From the NCBI RefSeq assembly GCF_003369915.1, contig NC_046673.1, positions 6,556,001 to 6,620,000 of the forward strand: a DNA stretch of 64,000 bases, given 5' to 3'. Shown in pieces: positions 24,188 to 35,497 of the stretch. Under the pieces are notes generated by a model that was not told the origin of the DNA, made no database searches, and was given only the letters and a program-made list of their open reading frames with translations. The position numbers and the translations under genes were made by a program. How positions within the stretch are numbered: position 1 is the stretch's first letter; every line of letters starts with the position of its first letter. The stretch is from Drosophila miranda (lineage: Eukaryota > Arthropoda > Insecta > Diptera > Drosophilidae).

Positions 24188-24252
24188 CGCACAGCAGCAG
24201 CAGCAGCAGCACCAGCAGCAGCAGCAGCAGCAACAACAACAACAACAACGAC
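24188..24252 (+). repeat. CAG/CAA repeat in the candidate 5' leader
   Basis: (CAG)n interrupted by ACC, then (CAA)n, directly before the ATG at 24259. Confidence 0.8.
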
Positions 24253-24258
24253 AACGAA

Positions 24259-24270
24259 ATGGATGCAGAG
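24259..24270 (+). CDS. candidate four-codon first coding exon of the first transporter gene
   Basis: ATG-GAT-GCA-GAG (context CGAAATGG) runs straight into a GTGTGT donor at 24271. An acceptor (CTACGTTCCAG) ends at 29301, where the frame is open for eight codons (CAG AGT CCA ...) leading into the ATG at 29326. Both junctions are phase 0, so this exon would add 12 residues to the transporter. The donor is not a strong one, hence modest confidence. Confidence 0.35.
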
Positions 24271-24986
24271 GTGTGTAGAGTGCAATAATTGAAACCGTTA
24301 AAATTAAGAACAAGATAAGCAGGTATTCGAATTATGGATACCCTAGCAAATCAATTTGCTTGAATTTTTGTCTGGATAGCCTTACAAATCGAAAAATTTT
24401 ATATCAGCCCATATCAAAGAATTTAATTCATTGGGAAAGTAGTTTCTTAGAGTTAAAAAGTTCTTAAGACAAGTTTTTATCGAATATATATATGAATATA
24501 TTAAGTACATATTATGTATGCTGGGTGCTCACATTATGTGGCAAACTGATTTCCAATGCCATCCATATGGTATTGCTTATATAATGTTGCTGATCAACAA
24601 ACATTTCAAACCTCTCTTCCAAACTATAATACTCTTCTGCCACCAAAAGTCAAAGCGAAGAAGAAAGCGAAAGACAAAGCAAAAACGAAAAAGTGAAACC
24701 CAAATTAAACAACAGCAACAAGTGTTGGAAGGGGAGGCTGAGTGGGGAGAGGCTTGCGAAGGGTATGGGAGAAGAGTGGAGTGGTTGAACGAAATCAGTT
24801 CTGTTTTTTTGGTTTCTTTGAACTTCTTTTCTTTGTTTTGGCTTGCAGCATAAAGCCAAACAAAACCAGCTACAAAAACACAAATTAAAACTTCTTTTGC
24901 AACGACAAAAAAAACTACATTCAAGTGCAAAGTCAGCTGGCAATAGCAGCAGCGCAGCAGTGCAGTCAGAACAAGAACAGCTTCAG

Positions 24987-24988
<2 letters not shown>

Positions 24989-25040
<52 letters not shown>
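24989..25040 (+). repeat. (GT)n microsatellite, about 52 bp
   Basis: Pure TG/GT dinucleotide run, followed by an interrupted CTGTGTG. Confidence 0.85.
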
Positions 25041-25041
<1 letters not shown>

Positions 25042-25212
25042 TGTGTGCTAGTTTGTATGACAGCTGTTGCACATGTCAAGCAGAGGCGTCCACATGGAGG
25101 GGGAGTGGGTTGCAGAGGGTGTCTGAGTATTTGGATACGATTTGCATAAATATGTTTGTATTTATGAACAAGCATGAATGCGTATGAATAATTGAATATG
25201 AACGATATGAAT

Positions 25213-25598
25213 ACAAACCAAAGAAAGGTCGATCGTTTTGATACCCTTCAAAATTCTAAATTTTGAATAAATCGCTCAAGTGAGCTGTAGCAAAGGATTG
25301 TGCAAAGAAAGAACACTGATCAAAGAACAGAAGATGATTCCCAGATGATTAAATATTATGATTATCACAACTTTTTATCAAACAGACTATGAATAATAAT
25401 ACAAACCAAAGAATGGTCGATCGTTTTAAGACCCTTACAAATTATACAATCTATATACCATCAAAAATTATAAGGATAAATCGCACAAGAGACCTGTAAC
25501 AAAGAATTGTGCAAAGAAAGAATATTTATCAAAGAACAGAAGATGATTCCCAGATGATTAAATATTATGATTATCACAACATTGTATCAAACAGACTT
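25213..25598 (+). repeat. 188-bp tandem duplication, two diverged copies
   Basis: Unit 1 is 25213-25400 and unit 2 is 25401-25598. Both begin ACAAACCAAAGAA and share TCGATCGTTTT, GATAAATCGC/GAATAAATCGC and a perfectly matching core (AGAACAGAAGATGATTCCCA and beyond) near their ends. The middle differs by indels. Confidence 0.85.
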
Positions 25599-28500
25599 CC
25601 CATACAAACAAATACATATTTTGTGAGTTTTTCTGTACACACAAATCGAAGTAAACAAATCAATTCCAAGTCCCAGTGGAATGCCAGAACATATGTACAT
25701 GTGTATATTTATGAGAAGGAGCCCTGCATGAATCCACAATATTCATAGAAACACAGCTTTTGATCATTTTGAATCATGCCTTTAGTCAGATTCGAATCTC
25801 TGAAAACTGAGCCCGAGCACTGCGGATTAATATAAGCACGTTTCTGAAGTGACACATACTACGTGTATCCTATGTACACACACGGAGATTGGTAGCAAGT
25901 TTTGTGTGTTGCTTTCTCGTTCTGTCTACCAGTAAATCAAGTAGAGAGTGAGCAAGAATATATCCGAATCGATTCGGATCTGACACAGTACAAATTTCGG
26001 GATTCATTCAGTTCGTCTTTGGCAAGCGCTTCGAAGTTATGAGAAAACAGAATCGGTGATTTTTACGGATCTAACGAAGCGATTCTTGAATCCCAACGAA
26101 TCGACTCGGCAGCCCGTGCATGCGGTGCTCTAGTAAGATTACGATTAATAGATCTAACTTCCGTTTGAACGTAAAATTACGATTCCATAATGTGGAATTT
26201 TTTATTTATTTCTTATCTTACAACGGGGTCTTGGATTTATGGGTTGGATTTTTTCACTGCCAGTTAAGTGACGATTATGAATAGATAATGTAAGATTTAT
26301 GACCCCCTTCCGCAGTGCCGGCGCCACTGACCTTTGCATAGTTACGCCTGAGAGAACGGTTATTAAAAATGCAAATGATGGAAAGGAATGGAAATTCTCA
26401 CACTTTTATGCACTTTGCTTTTGATCAAGGTCAGAGCTCTGCTTCCCCAGACACCTCCCCGAGCATACTATCCATTGTAAAGATATGTATATTGTACGTT
26501 ACTATCTGGCATACGTCAGTGCCACAGAGTGGCAGAGAGTGGGGTTTGGAGGGGCAATACAAAAGCTTTGCCAATAAAAGCCAATCAAGGTTCTCTCTTT
26601 TTCTCAGATTTCCGGCAACACTTAACAAAACCCGGGGAAAATTAAAATTTGTTTGTTGTGCCTCTGTGGTGCAGTGCACCCTCGAGAACGGGAACCCCCC
26701 TTATAATCATGCCCCATGCCACTGCCACTGACCGACCAACGTCAAGAAACTTGTCGTGGCATGGAAAATTTTCCACTTAAAGACATTGAATTGAGTTGAA
26801 AATGAAAAAAAATGAATACAAAAAAAATAAAAAGCACAGAAAGAGCAGAAAGAAAATACAGAGACCACAAATAAACTTCAGGCATTTTGCCAAAGGCCTG
26901 CCTTGGGTTAAGAGTCGGCGGGATGGATATAGCCACGTACTTGAAGGCTGCTCATCTACCTATCTGGTGTTATCTATCATTAACTAAACTTACGACCAGT
27001 CACATCAGTTTACTTTAGAGTACTACTACTAATAAAAACTCCTAATAGAAGTAGTTTCCACTACGAATTTAATTGTTTTCAGTGGAATCACGTTCGCACG
27101 TGATTGCCATAACAAAAAAGCAGTAAAATATTCCATCATTGATATTTGGTTGTATTTTGTTCCTATAATATTCGAATATTTCCAATCTACATTCTTTTTT
27201 TTTGTTTCTTTTGCATTGATAATGCATTTTTGTATATTTAATCTTCTCCAAAAGAAGACCAACGATAACATTATTAATCTGTTAACTATAACTTGGCTAA
27301 CAATCATCTAAAGCCAAAATTCGAAATATTGTAGTGCTACATATACATATGTACATATGTATCTCTTTAGGATTTCATGGCCGGATCACCCGTTGGGTAT
27401 GGTATCTATTTCGTTATCCTTTCGCTTAGGGGGAATTTTTGTGCAGCGATTTAAAGTGTGCCACGATCTTTCGTAAATGTCAATAAACGCTTCCCCCTAA
27501 TCGTGATACCTCTTTTTTCCTAGGTCACGACAATTAACAATTTATACTTTGTTTAAACTTAAGGCTTTAGTTGCCGATAAGCGCAGAACACAAGCAACAA
27601 TAGCAAATCGTTGTCTAGCTCTAGAGTGAGAGTACCTGGAATTCTCTTGTGCTCTACAGCACCATTCTTCAGGGCACTTTGGCACGTCAGGGGCGCCTCA
27701 TAAGTCGACCACTAAGAGATTGCGTATACGACATGCGGGACGTAATCTCAATGGGCTCTCATCGGATGGTGGGATGGGGAAAGAGCTCTCTAATGATATG
27801 AAGCCAAAAAGCAAATCAGTTTGCGATAACTCTGTCGTTATTTATGATTCTTGAAATGCACATATCGATTCCCGATTCCTGGCAACAGAGATGTCGAGGA
27901 ATGCTGACACTTTCGACACATGAATGACACACGAATTGCCATTTTCGCTGTGGTGGCAGTATCTGGCGAGGCCATAAATAAGATCCCATTGAAATCTGAC
28001 TCGTGGCATTTTATAGTAAAACATAAATCATATCATAAGTCCTAATCACCGATATCACCGTCGTAATTTCTCACCGGCTTTTGATTGTTCCATTATTGGA
28101 ATAACAGATGGAGCATATGGGTTGAATGAACCGCAATGGATGGCTTCTGTTTAGATACTATGAAAATAGAATAAAGAGATTCCATATCGCTTATCAATGG
28201 TACATGAATCATCTATTGAAATGAGTAACTATTTCATTTCGCACATTTCTCAAAGCAAATATGAAAGCAAAACAATAATTGAGTTGGTTTTACCATCAAT
28301 TACTGATTCCTGATTCACATAGAACGAGTGCATAATGATTCACGGATCGATAGTCGTTATGGAATGAACGTGTTTTATTGCAGAAAAGGATGCAAGGGAA
28401 ATGGTGCAAAGTTTTCATATATCAGGTTCCCAAAGATAGCATCGAATGGCATTGAAACGCTGTACAGATTCCACAAAAGCGAACGGAGCGCGAACATGAT

Positions 28501-29325
28501 TCGAATGGAATGGTTTAAAGATAACTATAGTTATAATTGTTCCAAATTAATGAAACCATCCATCGACTCGAGTCTCGAGAACCCTCTAGTGGATATAGAC
28601 CATCTAGAACTGATTCCCATTGAGTTCTAGTCGAAGGCACAGGCACGTGCTTTAGTACAATATAGTACCAGATATCTCGCATCTTTATCTGTGTTTTTAG
28701 AGTGTCTAATGTCTGGCTGATGTGTTGGCAATCGTTTCAGTATCATTGAAAGGGTAACAGCACTGTATTTATACGTCGGTATTATTGATAGCGACTCGTT
28801 TGTACTTTCAGTTTTCGCTTTTATAGATCCGTTTAATTGGCTCTGATTTGATTTGATTTAGTCTCTCTAGTCTAGTTATTAGAGAGCATTTGGCAATCAG
28901 TTAGAAGCCTAATTTATAGTCCAAATCATCGCAAAAGCAACGCAATAATGGACTGAATTCTGGGTATTCCCTTTTGTTTATGTTTTAATTTATTACTTGA
29001 TGGGAAAAGATTCCACGATACACGTTGTCTTTTTTCCTGTTCCCTACTGAAGCGACAAATTACTGGAATCCCCAGGGATTCCCCGTAGATAAGATCATAA
29101 CCTATCTTCGGAGGGGAATTACTGCTGCAATTAAAGATCTTTGAACCACTTGGGAAGTGAACAAAAAGAAAAAAGAGCAACTGCCAACAAAATAGAGAAA
29201 AACAAAAGCCGAAACGAAAAACTTATTAAACATTGCTTTGTACTAAAGTTTGTTTTTACTTTTTTGTCCATTATAACAAAACCGAGAAGTCTACGTTCCA
29301 GCAGAGTCCAATCCAGAATCGGACC

Positions 29326-32270
29326 ATGACAGGACCCATCCAGGAGGCTGCAGAGACAGGACGAGGTGGATGTGGATCAGTAGAAGTGGCAGGAAAATCC
29401 ATACGGAAGCAACCCCAAGACGAGAACGAACATGGGGAGTACCATCCGCCCACAAGGTATGGATAGCAAAAGAAGTCTAATCCCGAAAGCTTATCCTCTT
29501 CGGATCCTCTCCTCTACTAATCTCCCACCAACTCAAAACCGAGAATAACCAACCGCTCCTTCCAAAAACCAAAACCAAAACTAATCCCAATGCCTATCCC
29601 AAAACATCACAAAAACAACCAAAACACCCAATCAAATGTTCTGCAAAAACCAATTAGAACCTAACAACCCAATCACTGTTCTACTAGCAGCATATTAATC
29701 CGTTCGTTTAGGGGAAATTCGTACAACCGAATCAACACGATGCGCATGTGCCCTAGTGGAACAGGGATACAGCTATGTACATACATATATCTCCATCAAC
29801 GAATCAACGAACATTGCTTCTGGGAAACCAATTAACCTTCGATCTTTGCTTTTAATAGACCAACTAACCTATGATCTTCGTTTTTAAGAAACAAACTAAC
29901 CTTTGATCTACGCTTGTATGACTATTGCTAACTTAACTCGATTGAATTCTGCTCCAACCTTTGATCCTAAGAACCATCATCAATCAATTATTGCAATTGC
30001 AACTAATGGAAGAACCTGCTTTCTAAGAACTTACTGAAACTGTCAAGAAATAACAAAAGCCACTTCTAAAACCGATTTCTGAGACAATAATCGTTTAGTT
30101 ATATAAAATAATCCTTACTTCCATCACAGCAATCGAATTCCAGCGAAATCCATTCACAGCTCTTCTTCGTTCTATGAATGTGTTAAAGATTAATTAAAAG
30201 ATTAACTAACCAAACCAGCAATAATTGTTCCACTTAAACTATAGACTTCTGTGTTATTTAAACTTTAAATGCCATCGAAGAATACCGCTTATACTTTAAG
30301 GATCCTATTTCTTTTAACTTCTACTCGAAGCCGAACTTCATCCAGCTATGGGAATCATATCTGTTACAGTTCCTACTAAAATACTGCATGCAGCAAAGGT
30401 AAAAATGTATTTTGAGTCAATATCGAGATAAAATATAAATGGATACAAAGATTTATGAATGTACTAACGTGGATAAGCCAACAACTTTTCGCCAGATTAC
30501 AATCAATTTGAAGGTAGCTTTTGGGGTACAGTGCGGATTCCATTCAAACAATCTACAGAGTCCATCGTATACTCTGAGGAATAACCAATTGCAGCAGTAG
30601 TACATCTACTAAACTCTCTTCATGGAAATACTAACCCACTTAAAATTACCCGAAATATCATTGATAACCGAATAACCATCAACGGAAGATCTAACCCAAA
30701 CTCCAACCGAATCCCCGCATGAAGTCCCACCTGCCTGTCGAAGTGGTGCCCCACGACGATGATGATGATGTATGTATCGTGTATTTTCAAGCTACCTGGA
30801 GACGATTGTGCACCTGTTCAAGGGAAACATTGGACCCGGGCTGTTTGCCATGGGCGATGCCTTCAAGAATGGCGGTTTAATTGTGGCACCACTGCTGACG
30901 GTGGTAATTGCCGTAGTGTCGATCCACTGCCAGCATGTGCTCATCGCCTGCTCCAAGAAGATGCGCGATCTGCGCGGTGATGCTGTGTGCGCGGACTATG
31001 CCCAGACGGTGGAACAGTGCTTCGAGAACGGACCGATGAAGCTGAGGGGTTGGTCACGGACCATGGGCCGGTTGGTGGACATTTTCATCTGTGTGACACA
31101 GCTGGGCTTCTGCTGCATCTACTTTGTGTTCATCAGCACGAATGTGAAGCAGGTGAGTGCCGTGGATGAGCAGGCAGGAAGCGTATGAACTCCAAGCTCA
31201 AGAGTGTCCTTTCTGAAGATCCTACAAGCGTACAACATTGACATGGATGTCCATCTGGTGATGCTGCTGGCATTGGTGCCCGTTCTACTGAGCTCCCTGA
31301 TCACGAACCTCAAGTGGCTAACGCCCGTCTCGATGATAGCCAATGTTTGCATGGTCCTGGGCCTGGCCATCACCCTCTACTATGCTCTAAAGGACGGACT
31401 GCCGGAGGTTAAGGAGCGCGCCTATTGGACAAGCGGCTCCCAGTTGGCTCTCTTCTTTGGCACCGCCATCTTTGCCTTTGAGGGCATTGCACTGGTGATG
31501 CCACTAAAGAATGCGATGCGAAAGCCAAGCCAATTCGAGAGCCGACTGGGGGTCCTCAATGTGGGCATGTTTCTGGTCTCCGTCATGTTCATGTTTGCCG
31601 GCTCCGTTGGCTATATGAAGTGGGGCGAGGAGGTCGGCGGCAGTCTCACACTCAATCTTGGCGATACCATGTGAGTGTGCCACTGCAGTGCAGAGCCGCA
31701 TTCCAGACTCATCCATATTGACATTGACTCATTCGTGAACCCTTCCTTCCTGCTCCCACAGTCTGGCACAGGCCGTCAAGCTGATGGTCTCCACGGGCGT
31801 CCTCTTGGGTTATCCCCTGCAGTTCTTTGTGGCCATCCAGATCATGTGGCCCAATGCCAAGCAGTTGTGTGGCATCTCGGGCCGCTCGCTGGTCGGCGAG
31901 CTCTCCTTCCGCACCATCATGGTGATCGTTACGCGTAAGTATCCCAGATAGACTTAGACTATGTACTCCTTCTGCCGATCAGCTACCCAGCACTAATCTC
32001 TCTGTCTGTCGATTAGTGGCCATCGCTGAGATGGTGCCCGCATTGGGATTGTTCATCTCCCTGATTGGTGCTTTGTGCTCCACGGCCCTGGCCTTGGTAT
32101 TTCCACCTGTGATCGAGCTGATTGCCAGCAGTGAGCCAAACAAGGGACCTGGCCTGTTTGTCTGCACCAAAAATCTCATTATCCTGGTGGTGGCACTGCT
32201 GGGCTTCTTCACGGGCTCCTATGAGAGTCTCAAGCAGATTGTCAATCACTTTGGCGAGATGAATGGTTGA
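29326..32270 (+). CDS. SLC36-type proton-coupled amino acid transporter (PAT family), first of a tandem pair
   Basis: Exons 29326-29456, 30792-31152, 31219-31670, 31762-31934 and 32017-32270 join in phase to give 456 residues. The family hallmark spans the first junction: HPPTS/YLETIVHLFKGNIG, then LFAMGDAFKNGG. GSQLALFFGTAIFAFEGIAL and the motif MRKP follow further on, with several hydrophobic membrane segments. PAT proteins move small amino acids with protons across the plasma or lysosomal membrane and feed TOR growth signalling in flies; the substrate here cannot be read. Later introns (66, 91, 82 bp) sit at the same positions as in the paralogue at 37086. The start at 29326 follows an in-frame open leader that may continue to an upstream exon at 24259. 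Likely orthologous to CG16700 or CG4991 of D. melanogaster, from memory. Confidence 0.9.
29834..29929 (+). repeat. three tandem 32-bp units in intron 1 of the transporter gene
   Basis: Units start at 29834, 29866 and 29898, each reading AACCTWYGATCTWYGYTTK then a variable AC-rich half. A fourth, displaced core (AACCTTTGATC) is at 29956. The surrounding intron is unusually A/C-rich. Confidence 0.6.
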
Positions 32271-32280
32271 GGGAGCTGAT

Positions 32281-32475
32281 TAGGATCATCATCAAAGGGA
32301 GAACCAAAGTATCCATCACAGCATCATTCATGAACCATCAAAGGGATCGTATGGATCGTCAAAAGAACATTAAAGGATCAGCGAAGAGTACTCTTTAGAA
32401 GATCATCAGGAGACGCTTTAAAGGATCATCAGAGAATATAAATCAGAGAGTCTATCAAAGGATCATCACAATATT
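32281..32475 (+). repeat. degenerate (AAAGGATCATCA)n motif cluster in the 3' UTR
   Basis: GATCATCA or GGATCATCA recurs about five times between 32283 and 32470, mostly preceded by AAAG, with spacer sequence diverged. Confidence 0.5.
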
Positions 32476-33377
32476 AACAGAAATGCCCATCGAATCATCA
32501 GCAAACAATCCTCACAGTATCTTAGGAGAGATATCCACCTTATCCGTAATCAAAGCAAAAAAAAAAAATACTATTAAATATACATTCATATACGAATTTA
32601 TTCTGACCGAAATGGAACGAAAAACTACTACTGGTCGAAAATACCAACATACCTTCATATGCGAGTACATACATACAATGTACGACTATATGAGTGCCTT
32701 AGCCTAGTGCCTCTTTCGTGTATTTTGTGAGCGTGCTGCGCATTTTACTTATTATAATTGATTCTTTAATAATTTTATTTTATTTTAGTTTTTTTTTTTT
32801 TTTTTAATAGATATTAAGTGAAAAAAAATAAACGATGCGACGTTTTGTTTTGACGTCATCGCAAATGACAAGAAAATGACAGATGTATGGCCTTGCTCTT
32901 ATGATTAATATATACATATATACACGTTTTTTTATTTGGATTTTGGTTTAAATTGAAATGCTATAAAGAAGAAACGGAAGGGCTGCCGAGTGTATCCGTT
33001 CGCTTATGGGAAATTTGTACAACGCTTCTCAAAATGTCTCATCCTAACAAATGTTGGGACCTCTACTCTATGTCCAGGATAAACGCTTTCTACGATGCAC
33101 AAAAGTGTCTCAGATTCTACCCCTCCATCAAATATATGTCTATCTAATACTAAAACAACAGGTTCAATTTACGAGTGAATGGTATATGACTCAGAAGGCG
33201 TTAGGTATTTTTCATTTAATTTCCCCAAACAGGTTCAAAACAGCAGCTCGGGCGACGAATACTAATCAACCTGCGAAACGGGTTCAATGAAATGGAATTT
33301 AATTTGACAGAGATTACCATTTGGTGTTGAAGCATCGCATTAGCATTAACATTGACCCCCATTTCGCGCTATTCAGA

Positions 33378-33552
33378 TAAAGAGAGAGAGAGAGAGAGAG
33401 AGAGAACGTGTGAAAAATTTGCAATTATATGATCGATAGTTGTTCCATAGTTCTAGCTAGCTTTCGCTTTCCGTCTATAGAAAGGCGTGTGCTTACTCGT
33501 ACAATCCACAACAATCTGCACAAGTTACTCTCCCTCTCTCTCTCTCTCTCTT
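33378..33552. repeat. (GA)n and (CT)n tracts facing each other about 125 bp apart
   Basis: Plus-strand (GA)n at about 33380-33404 and (CT)n at about 33531-33551. Together they form an imperfect inverted repeat and a dense cluster of GAGAG sites. Confidence 0.7.
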
Positions 33553-35056
33553 ATTGTGTTTCAAGGAATTGCACTAATCTAATCCGAATCAAACGAAATT
33601 CGAATCCGAATCAATCTAATCGAAAACTGTTTTGCCATTGCCCAGAGGCGACCTTCAACCTTCAAAACGATTCTTGAAACAATGAATGGAACTGCAGTCG
33701 ATGCCGTTAGATACTCATATGCGGAAGTCATGGGCGGCGATTGGAGGGCTATTGATATATTGAGGGATACTGATCATCCCAAATGTGTGGTCAACTCACA
33801 ATTTCGATTAAAGCTCTCAAAGGAAAAATAATATGCCACAGTTTCATGAAATGTGGTTGCCCTGCCTGGGTCTAGGCCACGTTTGTAAAAGCAATTGACT
33901 AGATACACTAGAGTGGAACAGGAGTATTAGATCATTAATATACCAATAATAGACAAGTACCCCTTTGACTAAGCCCCTGTTCGTTGTTATGCATTTGGTT
34001 ATACGCCTTATATAATCCAATTGCTGAATTCCGTAAACATCGATCGCATCGATGGCTCGATTGATTGGAAGAAGTGAGAACGATAGAAAGAGATGCAGCG
34101 AAGAGCACAGTACTCTGAGTATACAAATATGCAATTCATTTAACTGGCGCTTGCACCGGACCCAAATAAAACGTTTCCTCCAATCAATTCGGTAAATTTC
34201 CATGCGTTCCACTGCCACGGCATTGCTGGGGCCTGAAGAGGGGGCTGGTCGCAGAGGGCCATACATGTACTATATAGGGAGAGAGGAGCAGGTGTAACAA
34301 TCACGAAACGTGCGCTGGGCCGACGATCATCCAAAGCGAAAAACGAGCAAGAATTCGATTCGCAAGAAATACGACAATAGGCACGTGCATTGGAAATACC
34401 GATTCGGATACAGAATTCCGGTACGCCACCGGATCCTTGAACCTGATCGAACCACTTCCTGCTGGCGGGCTGGAACGACGACCGGCCTGCTGCTGTTCCA
34501 ATTCAGTGCCACAATGCCGTGACGCAATCAGCGTTATGGCTCGTATCCGCGACGAATATGCACGAGTATACACCCGTACACATTTTAAACTTAACTTTGA
34601 ATGATTGCTGACAAAGGCAAATCGAGATTTTATGTACCCATAAATGTGTTCCGTCTGGAGATACATATTTGAAATATGGAGTAATTTAGTTAAAATAATA
34701 CGAGTACGTAGGTGTACCAATTGTAATAAAATTAACCACTTGGCTGATTGCCTGTTGATATTTCCGAGTTGCAGGCGAGCGAGCAATTTATTTCGCGCTG
34801 GAATCAGTTAAAGCTAAAGCTGCGGGGGATTTTTCCATTTCTATTGATCTTTGTCGAGAGCTTTGCCTGCAAACTACTTTCAGCAATTAGCATAATTTTA
34901 ATGAGGACAATTACAATCAAATGAAAAGTTGTGGGACTATGTAGTTTTTTATAAACTCCAAACAAATACATATGCACATACGGTATGTTCGTATGTACGT
35001 ATACATACATACGAGTACATCTGGAGTTTATCCAAATTCTTGTATGAAAACGAGGA

Positions 35057-35306
35057 TGGATGCCACAGATTTTCGTCTTTTGTGGGGCCGGAAGAGGGCG
35101 GTCGAAGTTTTTCAAATACACCTGTAACAGTGAGATATCCCTGGAGTATGGATATCAAATTTGGTTTCTATAGCTCTTAGATCTAAGCGCTCATCCGGCC
35201 GGATAGGAGGAGAGTGCTTCCTTCTGGGCGTTACACACATCCACTTTCACCAAAAATCTAATATACCCCTATACTCATTTTGAGTATCGGATATATAGAA
35301 AAGTAA
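35057..35306 (+). mobile_element. fragment of an ISY/SGM/INE-1-like repeat
   Basis: Shares blocks with the complete element at 54347-55406: GATGCCACAGATTTTCGTC at the left, TAGCTCTTAGATCTAAGCGC in the middle, and TTACACACATCCACTTTCACC plus a terminal GAGTATCGGATATA at the right. The GACGGACAGACGGA and AAGAATATATATAC blocks are missing, so it is internally deleted. Confidence 0.65.
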
Positions 35307-35482
35307 TACCATTATTTTAGGTGGATATACTTTTAAATTTGCTGTAAAAATTTCCCATAAACGAACCGACACATTCGCTACGAATGGCATACAAAATATG
35401 ACCATTCACCACGAAGGTTCGGTTGTTGTATTAATATTTGAGTATTTTTTAAAATCTCTTGATGATATTTGATGGTTAACCG

Positions 35483-35497
35483 GGCCACTAGGTGGTG
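35483..35497 (+). promoter_or_regulatory. CTCF-like motif
   Basis: GGCCACTAGGTGGTG resembles the Drosophila CTCF consensus (CNNNAGGTGGCG) with one core mismatch. Confidence 0.25.

Larger units (their letters stand above)
17463..24258. other. intergenic region, no supported protein gene
   Basis: Holds the promoter side of the carboxypeptidase-like gene (to about 17.9 kb), a GC-rich island at about 18.88-19.21 kb with a (GAT)n run, a stretch of scattered GGAATG motifs (19.29-19.55 kb), a 28-base poly-G tract, a possible orphan exon at 21.2 kb and a GC-rich promoter-like segment at 23.2-23.95 kb. The remainder is AT-rich without splice-supported frames. Confidence 0.4.
24271..29301. other. putative 5-kb first intron (or intergenic DNA)
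   Basis: Contains a (GT)n microsatellite, a 188-bp tandem duplication and AT-rich DNA. I see no exon with splice support and no RNA gene. Confidence 0.4.

Noticed and set aside
25785-25810. tRNA B-box-like GATTCGAATC
   Set aside because: No matching A box, acceptor stem or cloverleaf around it.
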